From UMGS1668 sp035447605 (GTDB lineage Bacteria > Bacillota > Clostridia > Oscillospirales > Ruminococcaceae): a stretch of 63,699 nucleotides of DNA. Positions 10,801 through 17,451 of the stretch are shown here, piece after piece (position 1 is the first letter of the stretch; each line of letters begins with the position of its first letter). The notes under the pieces are model-generated. The model had not been told where the DNA came from. It saw only the letters and a program-made list of their open reading frames with translations, and ran no database searches. A program made the position numbers and the translations under genes. Location: assembly GCA_035447605.1 (NCBI GenBank), contig DAOTHJ010000011.1, positions 1-63,699 of the forward strand, read 5' to 3'.

Positions 10801-11848
10801 GGGCGCCATCTACTACACCACCGACGGCTCCGACCCAACGACCTCCAGCAACCTTTATAAGGATCCGATCACCTTGACGGATTCCGTCGTCATCAAGGCC
10901 GTCTGCGTGGTCGAGGGCAAGACCAACAGCGACATCGCCCAGTTCGTCTATACGAAAGCCGGCACGGTCTCCGCTCCGGAATTCAGCATCACGAGCAGCG
11001 AAGTCGATCAGGGCACCGCTGTCGAAATCACCAGCGCAACGGAAGGCGCATCGATCTATTACTCCACCTCCGGCGTCACGCCGAGTGAAGATAACCTCGA
11101 TTCCATGACGCTCTACTCCGGCCCGATCACGGTGACGCGGCCGGCCACGATCAAGGCGATCGCGGTCAGGGATAACCTCCACAACAGCGCGGTCAACAGC
11201 GCGACCTACACGGTGCGGGTGCCGGTCGACGAGACTCCGGCAGGGGATATGGCCTCCGCCGAGATCGGCACGTCCACCGGCAGGCTCGCCAGCAGAAGGA
11301 CGTACAGCGACAGCGAGAGCGGCCCGACCTACACGGACGTCATGCTCACCAACACCGAATACGGCGCGCTCGTCGATTCCGAAAAAGACGTGCTTGATTC
11401 CGATGCCAGCCTGGTGATTACCGAGTCCACGATCACTTCGGCCGAGGAGGTCGGCGTGACCAACATCAACGGCTATAAGGTCGTCAAGGTCTATGAGGTC
11501 CGCCTGATGAAGGACGGCGACGAGGTTGAGCCGGGCGGTACCTTTGAGTTCGGCCTTGCGATCGACGCCGAGTATCAGAATTCCATCGTCGAGCTCGCTT
11601 TGGTCAAGGATAACGGCACGGTTGAGGCATTTTCGACCAGACGTTCCGGCGGCATCGCCTATGTGGAGACGGACAGCCTCGGGCGCTTCGTGGTGACGGT
11701 TCCGGATGAGGAAGCGGAAGGCAGCCAGAACAAGACCGCCCTGATTGCGATAAGCGTCGTTGCGGCGGGCATCGCGGCGGGCGGCGGCACGATTCTCTAC
11801 CTTCAGTCCAAAAAGAAAAAGCTCAAGCCCGGCGATCCGACGGAGTGA
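1799..11848 (+). CDS. Giant secreted, membrane-anchored multi-repeat surface protein in CIS operon
   Basis: This is a 3349-residue protein starting at an ATG that overlaps the previous stop (ATGA), behind an AAGGAG site. Residues 1-33 form a signal peptide or N-terminal membrane segment (basic KKR, hydrophobic core, AAA). Residues about 145-370 contain GLUG-like repeats of the type GGLVGY / GGIVGV / GGIAGS, which suggest a beta-solenoid. A long Ser/Thr-rich stretch (about 520-2000) looks like tandem Ig-like beta domains. From about residue 2130 to 3100 there are nine copies of an IYYT-type motif (for example IYYTTDGSDPT) typical of chitobiase C-terminal / Fn3-associated domains. Residues about 3313-3335 form a transmembrane helix followed by KKKK, so the C-terminus is cytoplasmic. 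No LPXTG motif is present. The placement between a CIS ATPase and CIS genes suggests an envelope scaffold or adhesin for the injection machine; that role is inference. Confidence 0.9.
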   Translation: MKKRILVTILAFVLLISAILIPAIVSTEKTEAAAYTEYRYFHLDTTNKIGYIGENGWADFAKFINKDELYQDGSSSVETLENDYGEGYIFYLVGDVTVEWGTGSLKEFRGKLTGNLNTVTFTYSGTSGTAVDFSKGLLTNSALLSSGKAYLGGLVGYLNGGTLQLLNFTFTNNAETVIYLDASGFDDVDPTDTAGDGNDIYDSLYIGGLVGYMENGAKIEKVSSLCGAVKFSETTIKGVSTDKCNERTDYYVGGVVGGSGGGSVTEVWSGFDIGVSLVYSDNHYSYVNNTASDYISGDANENYYDVFAGGIVGVCKSGTAIKDCYTNALVSASGNDSQSTNNSSPISRFIFGQEVLAGGIAGSCENSSSNTISSCAVASPVVSAICYQQAFDNAYILEYISNIFSYMSLQNCCRTLAPQYVRYDGKSSSAAIANNMTNTSVPSNVFMTSAVLGGASSNNIAMVNSYSYFSTGTSGSCYTTSAGPVSNSTYVISDLNSSAAVSALNGSTTRSVWTLSTTGKLTMSWFAPLPQDPTISWTSGASDGTITVRGISSDLYDSVKLYFKVLFYTQGKFGKATGASVSAGATSVDGVNLRLYPADSTGKIAESDYENYIELSDTEPTKLETGGYYRVAAELEGTNLDSLTTSNVTVELSAQDSAHNVYLTNRTDGKPDGFFDLSSGLTISTTESYDVTISAKVTVTISGASTTKSITRQIKLIPSITGIMPDSSGSYTLPTTYGDSYGVYPGSTYLFNATARGITSMSGLVTWSLSGNSASGTSVNASTGVLTLASTERGTYNSTLQYNVLTLKVTTKGTDPTTKDFYLAVMNPLKSYTIACTPENLVEDSTASATFSISAGTYLYTYENVSGSAWNPTETPSLVSWQKKCPGESVFGSSTSAETYSVNTDDVLPGYIVVQATVANQFDQSHAVVLTKSLPVRPIVGIQDSNSDASGSYTVLVPTGSTKTGTFTLTGSHMIFAAADWTWNVAYVDSTVTDATASSYVTIPSGSSYTKSITFRYNSTQTDAAHNTYQITITPKAGTGDEKLSSTSTATTQNKLYASAGIYGTSTDRTKVTFTVTVTSANTSVQLSSVNGGAGLVSDFENSATGNKYALPGDSLTFGVNSNIDTQHMTAWKWSLSTGSGCTLSSDTGSSTTVTVGSSPSSTVTLTVTPYNNSTALTDYAATYTFNTAEKSVSISGVTSATIPNSSTSGSSSGTLTGSVTGLALAKSYAWTISAGSTGVTLDSSTASLATARYLIPYNAYSGSITLTCTVTYYTGATASANKSVTLSYAVIPVLSQYIKYNGQSNFSAYSSAVTPTTGKELSFKVTSSAAAADWTWEGVSIVSGTNGDISDYIDSEGQDATDKNIYKVTLKEDILNDDTITGPSDYDGTFQVKATDAYSGQTVTFQFIVQVSNSYSWTAAEEEPEAGYLALAQDEDVLSGYRFLATGDSVPTQIATNKTWFIGEDNTASFNVKVGFPSYSSNSEQRLIRYILYHNTSADAESQNFPVLTGTGVSDTLGGKSADELDVLIATLPTYNSKDTNGVTVSGGTYTSAGVTYPWSSTYGDSYLFIWAQSEADSAGRSMDSSEVVCIKLGNNTCDASECDSAAVNTDVTAWTTTVNSEDFWVRFSPEGVVGNTDGGVWTGSSFGSHSFSFNFNEMRKAEKLASNGTSLDTLAAGYDIVVTTWYEAENTAEANLNVGTRTPQPKISIDSSYKNISISCPSISGNVSTVYFSVSYYTVGGSMVQPITPLNADGTLNGTLAADYTSGTTLEAGAVYKYTGSFLFPETVGGSQVRTMYVNAMAKTASLSTAAVSFASTAAFSTRQSIDPVTILVNGAAYNSGTYYSRDSASTVVTLSHPSLEEGYSGPAGKILYTTKNYTTTSLDANSTVGTYIKEYNKGDVIPLDIDAQAGVMYVRAIFIPTYSAIYTAPAVASAALQFEAYYSDPVACTVDYDEDGNAIPGGELTDEDPDTDGIQITVMEGMEIAFKINDDDIPEGMDPTKDGDGNDSLLTLDSGSYLVPTLSYNTDGGTVYSTYTSYQPKIQSNGYESNVLGADVFTMSATAGTVESYYVLVNDIAGDSKVSDGMPVHFEFTVRPKATAPTSDPATPDKDGNYTQVSVGDYIRLLSGDNINANIYYTMGTTLVTPDPQERIDWEIAFADWLAQNKANGSGYQIDSSDARDYYSRVYEEEPDTCLYTGALVVTKNSQMSLYVSAVIVSAEDADGDGEYGGYGPSPVANFLFKINALTKIGEITATPETSTAEPTTIKRNSRINLSTSVTNTTIYYTIDSSMPNPDTRIALDDAIAKFKDYGYDSAFLLPNEISLLSRYYNGYDQSVVGYDGDGTDTLATLIYSSSTGVRMDPETGSTTFTIHAIAVHNNGLYEDSEIYRFDYELLQLGPITATPSTSTAEPTTLKRGDKIILTAGVTGSTIYYTTNGTLPNYPERIALDAAIAEYTANGTPDDILTEYGYDPVAGTDTLATKIYNPNTGIPMDPDSGSEIFTIYAMVTHSLYADSTEYRFDYELKQASPVTAVAPAIETNGEISIVEPGQTISLFTETPGARIYYTEDGSIPDPDTCDARAPFLEAYTTAKAAYDAYITENGSAPETDSEIYQEYAGATSALDAYDTANPHITLLYDPSTGIAMKTKLKTTYTILAVAAMEADTDGKREYSTSDYARFLYQLPAEVNAVYGSIPSASNVEKGTTITLNTITSGAIIYYEITTDGTEPKEPVQNESMTFTAGQTITISQTTRIKAYAVKNRMVSATTSLTYNALPQLSAPTASIATGSLVGNGSKVTLKTKSVTDLDTGESSLLSETFTSTQIANITYAYTLDGSDPIAAVAAGEALYGSSVLINGKAGDTVVIAAYAMLKETTPSDVSYYSYTIASSEQYLTVSPADGSVITSGTTVTMTSSVGGTIYYTTDGENPTEDSDDGTSVKIYGDPGESVVLKICIFDDEGNPGTIATYTYTIMEKAAAPSSSVASGSYFMSGASIELSVTEGAIYYTTDGSDPTTSSNLYKDPITLTDSVVIKAVCVVEGKTNSDIAQFVYTKAGTVSAPEFSITSSEVDQGTAVEITSATEGASIYYSTSGVTPSEDNLDSMTLYSGPITVTRPATIKAIAVRDNLHNSAVNSATYTVRVPVDETPAGDMASAEIGTSTGRLASRRTYSDSESGPTYTDVMLTNTEYGALVDSEKDVLDSDASLVITESTITSAEEVGVTNINGYKVVKVYEVRLMKDGDEVEPGGTFEFGLAIDAEYQNSIVELALVKDNGTVEAFSTRRSGGIAYVETDSLGRFVVTVPDEEAEGSQNKTALIAISVVAAGIAAGGGTILYLQSKKKKLKPGDPTE
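8548..9390 (+). repeat. Tandem internal duplication inside the giant surface protein
   Basis: Two adjacent segments, beginning near 8548 and near 8992, encode closely similar modules. Each runs ITATP-x-TSTAEPTT, then a beta strand, IYYT, a P-rich acidic loop, RIALD-AIA, TLATKIY / TLATLIY, MDP-x-(S/T)GS, and ends in YRFDYEL. The similarity is much higher than between the other chitobiase-like modules of the protein, which suggests a recent duplication. Confidence 0.75.
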
Positions 11849-11934
11849 ACCGGCGGGAACGTACCTGACGGCCGAAAGGCCTGTTGATAAAAGTGGATCA
11901 AGGACCGAATTCCATAAAGAAAGCAGGATGACCG

Positions 11935-13773
11935 ATGCAAAACCGTAAATATTTTCCTTTTGAACGCAACCGGTACTATTTCGGCAAGCTGTTGACGGCG
12001 AAGGATTTTGAGTCGGAACAGCGCTATTACAACGACAAGCGCAGGTTTGTCAACCGTGTGACGGGTTCCAACGGCATTGCTGCGGGCCTTGGCGTAATCA
12101 TGGCGGACGACGTCTCCATCATTCTTCAGGCGGGCTGTGCTTTCGACGCGTCCGGCCGCGAGATCGTTGTCGGTCAGACGCAGGTCATTAAGCTTTCCAC
12201 GATCGAGGGCTACAGCCAGCTTGCCACCTCCTCCGCCTGCCTCGGCATCGTCTACGACGAGCAGCCGGTGGACGAAGTCTATTCCGTGATGAGCGAGGAA
12301 GGCTCCGGTGTTCAGTACAACAAGATCCGCGAGACCTACAAGCTGGTCCTTCTGGATGAGGAGGTCGTCGCAAAGATCCCGTCGCCGCTCGACGATTTTG
12401 TTGCCCGGCAGGTGATCTTTGCCGACAGCGAGGTCGAGATCGCCCAGTATACGCCGAAAGTCATCCCGCAGGGCTGCGACGTCGTGATCCGCACGGAGAT
12501 CCGCCGCCTCGCAGCCGGCAGCGGCGACTATTCCTTCACCTACAATCTCGAGACGCCCGGATTCAAGGCCGCGGACGGAAAGGCTTCCGCCGAAGTGGTT
12601 GCCAACAACCTGCGCCTCTCCTTCGGGGAGAATAAATTTTTCGAGACAAGGCTGATTCCGGACGCCTACCTCTGGGGCAGCAGCGGCAGCATCACGCTCA
12701 CCATGTCCGGTTTCGCCGTCCGAAAAAATCAAGAATCCTTTACGCTGAAGCAAAAGACGGAGGCGCAGATCAAGCCGGTTTCGGGTGAGCTTGCCCCATA
12801 TTATATCCGCAATTATTACAGCAAGGCCATGGATAAAGCGCTCGGCGAGAGCTACGATGAACGCCTCTGGATCGCGAAGATCGACCTGATCCGCCAGAAC
12901 AACCAGATCATCATCGACCGCATCTCTCCCGCGCCGTTTGGCCAGTATTACTGCAACGCCCAGCAGCTGATGGATCTCTCCCGCCTCTCGGAATATTTTC
13001 CGAAAGCGGGCGGGGAGACTCCGGCCGCTCCGGCTTCCCATGCGGCCGGTACGGAGCAGGTTCGGTTTGCGCCCTCGGCCGACCAGCCGGATTCCGCGAA
13101 ACTCACCTCCTGCGGAGTCTTCGATTTTCCGCTCGGGCTCGGCTATGTGCCGCATGAGCCGATCTTTTCAGAAGAAATTATGCACGGCCTCGGAAAAGGC
13201 CCGGTCTATGTGGATATCGGCCTCGAATTCATCCGTCCCGGAGAGAAGGAAACCTCCAGCGAGATCATCCTCGGCGATGCCGGAATCTTTGCCGGAGACG
13301 CGGCCGAAGAGGACAGACTCTACAACATCGACGCCGCGGTCAAGGTGCTGCCGGAGCGCGGAACCTTTGTCGTCGGCATCCGTCCGAACGAGGCCTCCGA
13401 CCTGATCAGCCTGCGCATCCGCTGGTACGCTTTCAAGCTGACCGAAGTGAACCAGAAGATCAAGCCGAAGCATGAGGGCGAAAAGATGATTATGATTCAT
13501 CCGGATACGTTCGTCCTTCCGCCGAAGGCCACGGCGCATATCTCGCCGGTCTTCATCAATATGCCGACGGAAGCCTGCAATTATAAAGTGCTGGATGCCG
13601 AAGGCGGCAGCATCGACAACAACGGCGTCTACACCGCTCCGAGCAAGGAAGGCGTTTACGAGATCCGCGTCGAAGCGCTCAGCGATCCGAGCATCTATAC
13701 GCACGCTTTCGCGATCGTCTCTCAAAAAAAGCGCGAGATCCCGGAGATGGATATCTCCAAGATTAAGGTCTGA
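11935..13773 (+). CDS. CIS-associated protein with YFGKLLT N-terminal domain and Ig-like C-terminus
   Basis: This 612-residue protein opens with FERNRYYFGKLLTAKDFESE and continues through FVNRVTGSNGIAAGLGV and DASGREIVV. From memory, this N-terminal pattern recurs in uncharacterised proteins of phage-tail-like and CIS loci. The middle part is beta-rich. The C-terminal 90 residues (from FVLPPKATAHISPVF) read like a bacterial Ig-like domain, ending in KIKV. There is no signal peptide or membrane segment, so the protein should be cytoplasmic or particle-associated. It follows the giant surface gene by 86 nt and precedes three membrane-protein genes, all on one strand. A baseplate-periphery, fibre-attachment or docking role is plausible but unproven. 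Confidence 0.75.
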   Translation: MQNRKYFPFERNRYYFGKLLTAKDFESEQRYYNDKRRFVNRVTGSNGIAAGLGVIMADDVSIILQAGCAFDASGREIVVGQTQVIKLSTIEGYSQLATSSACLGIVYDEQPVDEVYSVMSEEGSGVQYNKIRETYKLVLLDEEVVAKIPSPLDDFVARQVIFADSEVEIAQYTPKVIPQGCDVVIRTEIRRLAAGSGDYSFTYNLETPGFKAADGKASAEVVANNLRLSFGENKFFETRLIPDAYLWGSSGSITLTMSGFAVRKNQESFTLKQKTEAQIKPVSGELAPYYIRNYYSKAMDKALGESYDERLWIAKIDLIRQNNQIIIDRISPAPFGQYYCNAQQLMDLSRLSEYFPKAGGETPAAPASHAAGTEQVRFAPSADQPDSAKLTSCGVFDFPLGLGYVPHEPIFSEEIMHGLGKGPVYVDIGLEFIRPGEKETSSEIILGDAGIFAGDAAEEDRLYNIDAAVKVLPERGTFVVGIRPNEASDLISLRIRWYAFKLTEVNQKIKPKHEGEKMIMIHPDTFVLPPKATAHISPVFINMPTEACNYKVLDAEGGSIDNNGVYTAPSKEGVYEIRVEALSDPSIYTHAFAIVSQKKREIPEMDISKIKV

Positions 13774-13825
13774 CCGCGCCGGAAAAAGAGGCCGGCTCCC
13801 CGAAATTCCTCTCAGATAGGTGGGA

Positions 13826-14728
13826 ATGAGTTTGATTGAAGCGCTGAACATGAAGCTGGAGCCGATCCGCTCCGTCTTAAAAAACGACGTGAACGAGATC
13901 ACGGTCTGTCAGGACATGAACCGCCCGACCGACGTCTTTTATACGCTGGTCTCGGTCTATGCCCCTTCGGTGCGGAAGAAAGTCGCCGAGAAGATCGGCG
14001 CGGAGGGGCTCTTTGCGAGCAACAGCGATTTCATCGGTTCCTTCAGCAGAGGGGATGCCTACTGTCTGGTCTTTCTTTATCGGAACGAGAACCGCCTCTC
14101 CACCCATGAGGATCTCTATTCCAAAAACTTTGCCCACGAAAAACAGATGGCCGAAAACCTTTTGGTCGTCTGTGCGGAGACGCAGGTCTGCGCCTCGGTT
14201 GGCATGCTGCTGCTCCATGAACGGAACGTCAACGTCGAGCGCGACCGCTCCGTCTATTTCAACTATTTTCTGGATTTCAGGGACTGGAATCCCGATGCGG
14301 ACGACGCCCAGTTCTACCACGCGCTCGGCGAAAAGGTTTTTGCGATGCTGGCGCGGAAGTTTAAGCCGAAATTCGGCGAGGACGTAAACGCCTATCCGAG
14401 CGAATTGCAGGTCTTTTACAAAAAGACGGAGAACCGGGATTTCCGCAATTTCGCTTCGATCTTGGCCTTTGTCCGGAACCTGCCGGATGAGCCGAGGGAG
14501 CTCCTGACCGGATGGCGGAAATTCGTCGAGCGGCTCAAGGATTTCTACTTCTGGTGCAAGGAGCACTCCACGACGATCTTTATCGTCGGCATCGCGGCCA
14601 TCACCCTGTTTTACCTGTTCTATCAGATCTACATACGCTGGGATGCAAACAAGTCGAAACTGGATAACACGTCCTATGCCGGGCTGGAAACGATCGGCAA
14701 CGTGTTTTTCGGGGACGAAGAGATTTGA
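13826..14728 (+). CDS. Single-pass membrane protein of the CIS operon, unknown function
   Basis: About 300 residues. The first 230 or so are soluble alpha/beta sequence with no family I recognise. A hydrophobic helix near residues 249-270 (TTIFIVGIAAITLFYLFYQI) is followed by a 30-residue acidic tail, so the large domain is probably cytoplasmic and tethered by its C-terminal helix. The start is uncertain: GTG 13820, ATG 13826 and TTG 13832 are in frame, and the AGGTGGG ribosome site at 13818-13824 is best spaced for TTG 13832. It is 46 nt after the preceding CIS gene and 18 nt before the sensor-like gene, which fits a shared operon. It could link the particle to the membrane or act as adaptor to the next protein. 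Confidence 0.75.
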   Translation: MSLIEALNMKLEPIRSVLKNDVNEITVCQDMNRPTDVFYTLVSVYAPSVRKKVAEKIGAEGLFASNSDFIGSFSRGDAYCLVFLYRNENRLSTHEDLYSKNFAHEKQMAENLLVVCAETQVCASVGMLLLHERNVNVERDRSVYFNYFLDFRDWNPDADDAQFYHALGEKVFAMLARKFKPKFGEDVNAYPSELQVFYKKTENRDFRNFASILAFVRNLPDEPRELLTGWRKFVERLKDFYFWCKEHSTTIFIVGIAAITLFYLFYQIYIRWDANKSKLDNTSYAGLETIGNVFFGDEEI

Positions 14729-14746
14729 CCGCGGGAGGAAAAGGAA

Positions 14747-17422
14747 ATGAGTCATGCAACAAAAATCATGCTGGTGCTCGCAGGTACGCTTGCTCTGATC
14801 GCCGCGGTGCTTCTCAATTTCGTCTTTGTCTCCTATGACGTCACCGACATCGCCGATCTCGCCTATGCGGGGAACGGCGTCTCCGTGCTCACCGAGTACG
14901 ACGAGAACCGGGTGGTCATGAGCACGGTCGACGAGGAGGGAGTCCGGCAGCATACGGTCCGGTTCTCCCGCGAGGAGGACGGCTGTACCGTCTCCATCCT
15001 TGATACCACGGCGGATGCGGACGGCAATATCTATGTGCTCAAAAAGATGAGCGACCGGATGACCGGAAACGAAAAATATCAGCAGCTCGATATCTACGAT
15101 ATGTCGAAGTGGTTCTGGAAGCGCGTCCAGAGCGTTGTCTTGGACGACAGCGCGGCGGATTACCGTTGGCTTCACCTTTCGAGCACGCTGACCCTGATGG
15201 GCGTCACCCGGGACGGCGGCACTCTTCAGCGCATCTCCTTTGATCTCGACAATCTTCTCACAAAGAAATCCGTCTCCATCAAAAACAGCTGGACCTACAA
15301 TATCGACCGGGACGAGGGCATCTATTCCGCGGTGCCGGCCGGTGCCTCCGTCGCCTATCTTACGAAATCCGGCAAGATCTTTTATGCGGCCGAAAACGCC
15401 GAGGCCCGCGAGGTCTATCCGAACCGCGACCTCGAGACGCTGATCTATCCGCTCTATCTGGCGGCGCTCGACAGCGACAATGTCTATTTCGGAGAGGCCG
15501 TAAGCGGTGATATGATGACGCTCGCACTCGCCGACGGTGCCACCGAAACCCTTCGTACCGGAAAAGAAGCCCTCTCCGGCGTGAGCCAGTATGCCACGGG
15601 CGACATCGTTGCGATCTCCATGAAGGACGAAAGCGACTTCTTTGCCGCAGTGCCGAGCGTCGACGGCGACAAATTCGACCTGATTTTTGCGGAAGGCGGC
15701 CGCATCTCCGTGATTTCGGAGGTGAAGCCGTCCCTGATCTCCAACATTTTCACGTTTATCTGGACGACCGCCGGCATCTGCCTTGCCGCATTTCTGCTGA
15801 TCGGCCTCCTGCGTTCCCTGATCGGAACCGTCTCCAACAACCGGGCGCTGCTGGTCAAGCTTCTCTTTGCCACGCTGCCGCTGATGCTCGTCGCGCTGCT
15901 GGTTTTCGGGAGTGTCTCCTATTACAACTACCGGGAATCCATTTACGGGACTTTGGAGAAGAAAGTTGAGGACGAGGGCAACCTCCTGACCGCGCTCTTC
16001 GGCACGGAGAGCTTCGAGGAGATCGAGTATCCGTTTGATTACTCGGGGGAGGCCTACCAGTATCTGATCCAGCAGATCGACACGCGCGACATCTACGCCC
16101 GTTCCGCCTATTACGAGGACGGTAAGCTCTACACCGGCGTCGACCACGACCTGCCCTGCTACTATCCGTTTGAGATCGGCCTTAACATTGATGCGATCAA
16201 CCTCTACCATAAGGCAGCCTACACCGGCGTCGCGCAGATGGCCAAATTAAGCGACGAAAATGGCGTCCGCATCGCCTGTGTCACACCGATCGGCGGCACG
16301 GCGGGCGACACGGTCTTCCTCTTTGAGACCGGCATTCAGGTCGCAAACGCGGAGAGCTATACCGGCGCGTTTCTCAGAACCTTCATCATCGGCTCCGTGA
16401 TCTTCACGCTGGCCGTCAGCGTTATCCTGACCATCAGCTTTATGCGCCTTCTGAGTCCGCTCAACCAAGTCAAGGAGGGCCTCGAGGAATTTGCAAAAGG
16501 CAACCGCTCCTTCCGTTTGCAGACGAGCTCCGCCGACGAGCTTTCCGACATCATCCGCGTGTTCAACATGATGGCGAATGACATCGACGCCCAGCTCTTC
16601 AACCTTCAGAAATTAAGTGATACCTATTATAAATTCATCCCGCAGCGGATTTTCAACCTGCTGGGGAAAGACAATCTCTCCGACGTCGAGCTCGGCAACA
16701 GCGTCGAGCAGGAATTCGACGTTCTGACCGTCAGCCTGAATCTCGACGGCAGCGCCTATACCTCCGCCCAGACGCAGGAACTGACGAACCGCTTCTTCAA
16801 CATCGTCAACGAGACCTGCGACGAGAACGGCGGCGTGCTGATGACGGACAACGCAAACCTGCGGCGTCTGCGTATCATCTGCCCGGCCGGGCCGGAGAAT
16901 GCCGTCGTCACCGCGCTTTCGGCGCTTGCCCGGATCGACGCCAGCAACGCGAAGAATCTCGTGCAGAACCGGCTCGACGTACTGTTCGTGCTGCACCGCG
17001 CCGGCGTTTACTATGGCATCTGCGGCGACGAAAAGCGGCTCATTCCGACAACCGTCTCCGAGGAGCTTGATTTCATCACGGCGCACGAGGATGTCTTCCG
17101 CGAACTTTCCTCGCGGCTGATCGTGACCTCCGCCGCCTATGACGGCATCGACACAGCCCATTATTACAACCGCTTCATCGGCTATCCGGCCGAGATTTTT
17201 GCCCAGCGCTTCGGCCTCTATGATTTCTACGACTGCTGCTCGCCGGAGGTCACCCGCCGCATCAACGAGACGAAGGACGCCTTCGATAAAGCCGTCGAGC
17301 TCTATCATCAGGGCCGCTACTACGACGCCAAGAACCTCTTTGCGGTCGTTCTGCGCGAGAACCAGTACGATAACGTCACGCGGCATTACATCTTCAACTG
17401 CGAAAAGAAACTTGCGGAGTAA
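14747..17422 (+). CDS. Multi-pass HAMP sensor with degenerate adenylate-cyclase-like domain
   Basis: 891 residues. Transmembrane segments are visible near residues 7-29, 336-358, 366-389 and 546-568. Residues 30-325 are beta-rich and repetitive, propeller-like. Residues 390-545 form a predicted extracytoplasmic sensor. A HAMP-type linker follows TM4 (SFMRLLSPLNQVKEGLEEF). After it comes YYKFIPQRIFNLLG, the segment that in membrane adenylate/guanylate cyclases leads into the catalytic domain. Here the expected metal-binding FSDIR-type segment reads TVSLNLDG, so metal-ion catalysis is probably lost. The C-terminus from about residue 846 looks like a TPR-type helical repeat. Inside the CIS operon it could sense an external or envelope cue and pass it to the machine by contact and not by cAMP. 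The fold assignment is from motifs; the role is inference. Confidence 0.8.
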   Translation: MSHATKIMLVLAGTLALIAAVLLNFVFVSYDVTDIADLAYAGNGVSVLTEYDENRVVMSTVDEEGVRQHTVRFSREEDGCTVSILDTTADADGNIYVLKKMSDRMTGNEKYQQLDIYDMSKWFWKRVQSVVLDDSAADYRWLHLSSTLTLMGVTRDGGTLQRISFDLDNLLTKKSVSIKNSWTYNIDRDEGIYSAVPAGASVAYLTKSGKIFYAAENAEAREVYPNRDLETLIYPLYLAALDSDNVYFGEAVSGDMMTLALADGATETLRTGKEALSGVSQYATGDIVAISMKDESDFFAAVPSVDGDKFDLIFAEGGRISVISEVKPSLISNIFTFIWTTAGICLAAFLLIGLLRSLIGTVSNNRALLVKLLFATLPLMLVALLVFGSVSYYNYRESIYGTLEKKVEDEGNLLTALFGTESFEEIEYPFDYSGEAYQYLIQQIDTRDIYARSAYYEDGKLYTGVDHDLPCYYPFEIGLNIDAINLYHKAAYTGVAQMAKLSDENGVRIACVTPIGGTAGDTVFLFETGIQVANAESYTGAFLRTFIIGSVIFTLAVSVILTISFMRLLSPLNQVKEGLEEFAKGNRSFRLQTSSADELSDIIRVFNMMANDIDAQLFNLQKLSDTYYKFIPQRIFNLLGKDNLSDVELGNSVEQEFDVLTVSLNLDGSAYTSAQTQELTNRFFNIVNETCDENGGVLMTDNANLRRLRIICPAGPENAVVTALSALARIDASNAKNLVQNRLDVLFVLHRAGVYYGICGDEKRLIPTTVSEELDFITAHEDVFRELSSRLIVTSAAYDGIDTAHYYNRFIGYPAEIFAQRFGLYDFYDCCSPEVTRRINETKDAFDKAVELYHQGRYYDAKNLFAVVLRENQYDNVTRHYIFNCEKKLAE

Positions 17423-17451
17423 CGATCTTCTGAGGAAAGGAGGTGCCGCCC

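Noticed and set aside
11849..11934. The GGCC-GAAA-GGCC mini hairpin after the giant gene as a terminator
   Set aside because: The stem is only 4 bp and no T-run follows; the next gene probably shares the transcript.
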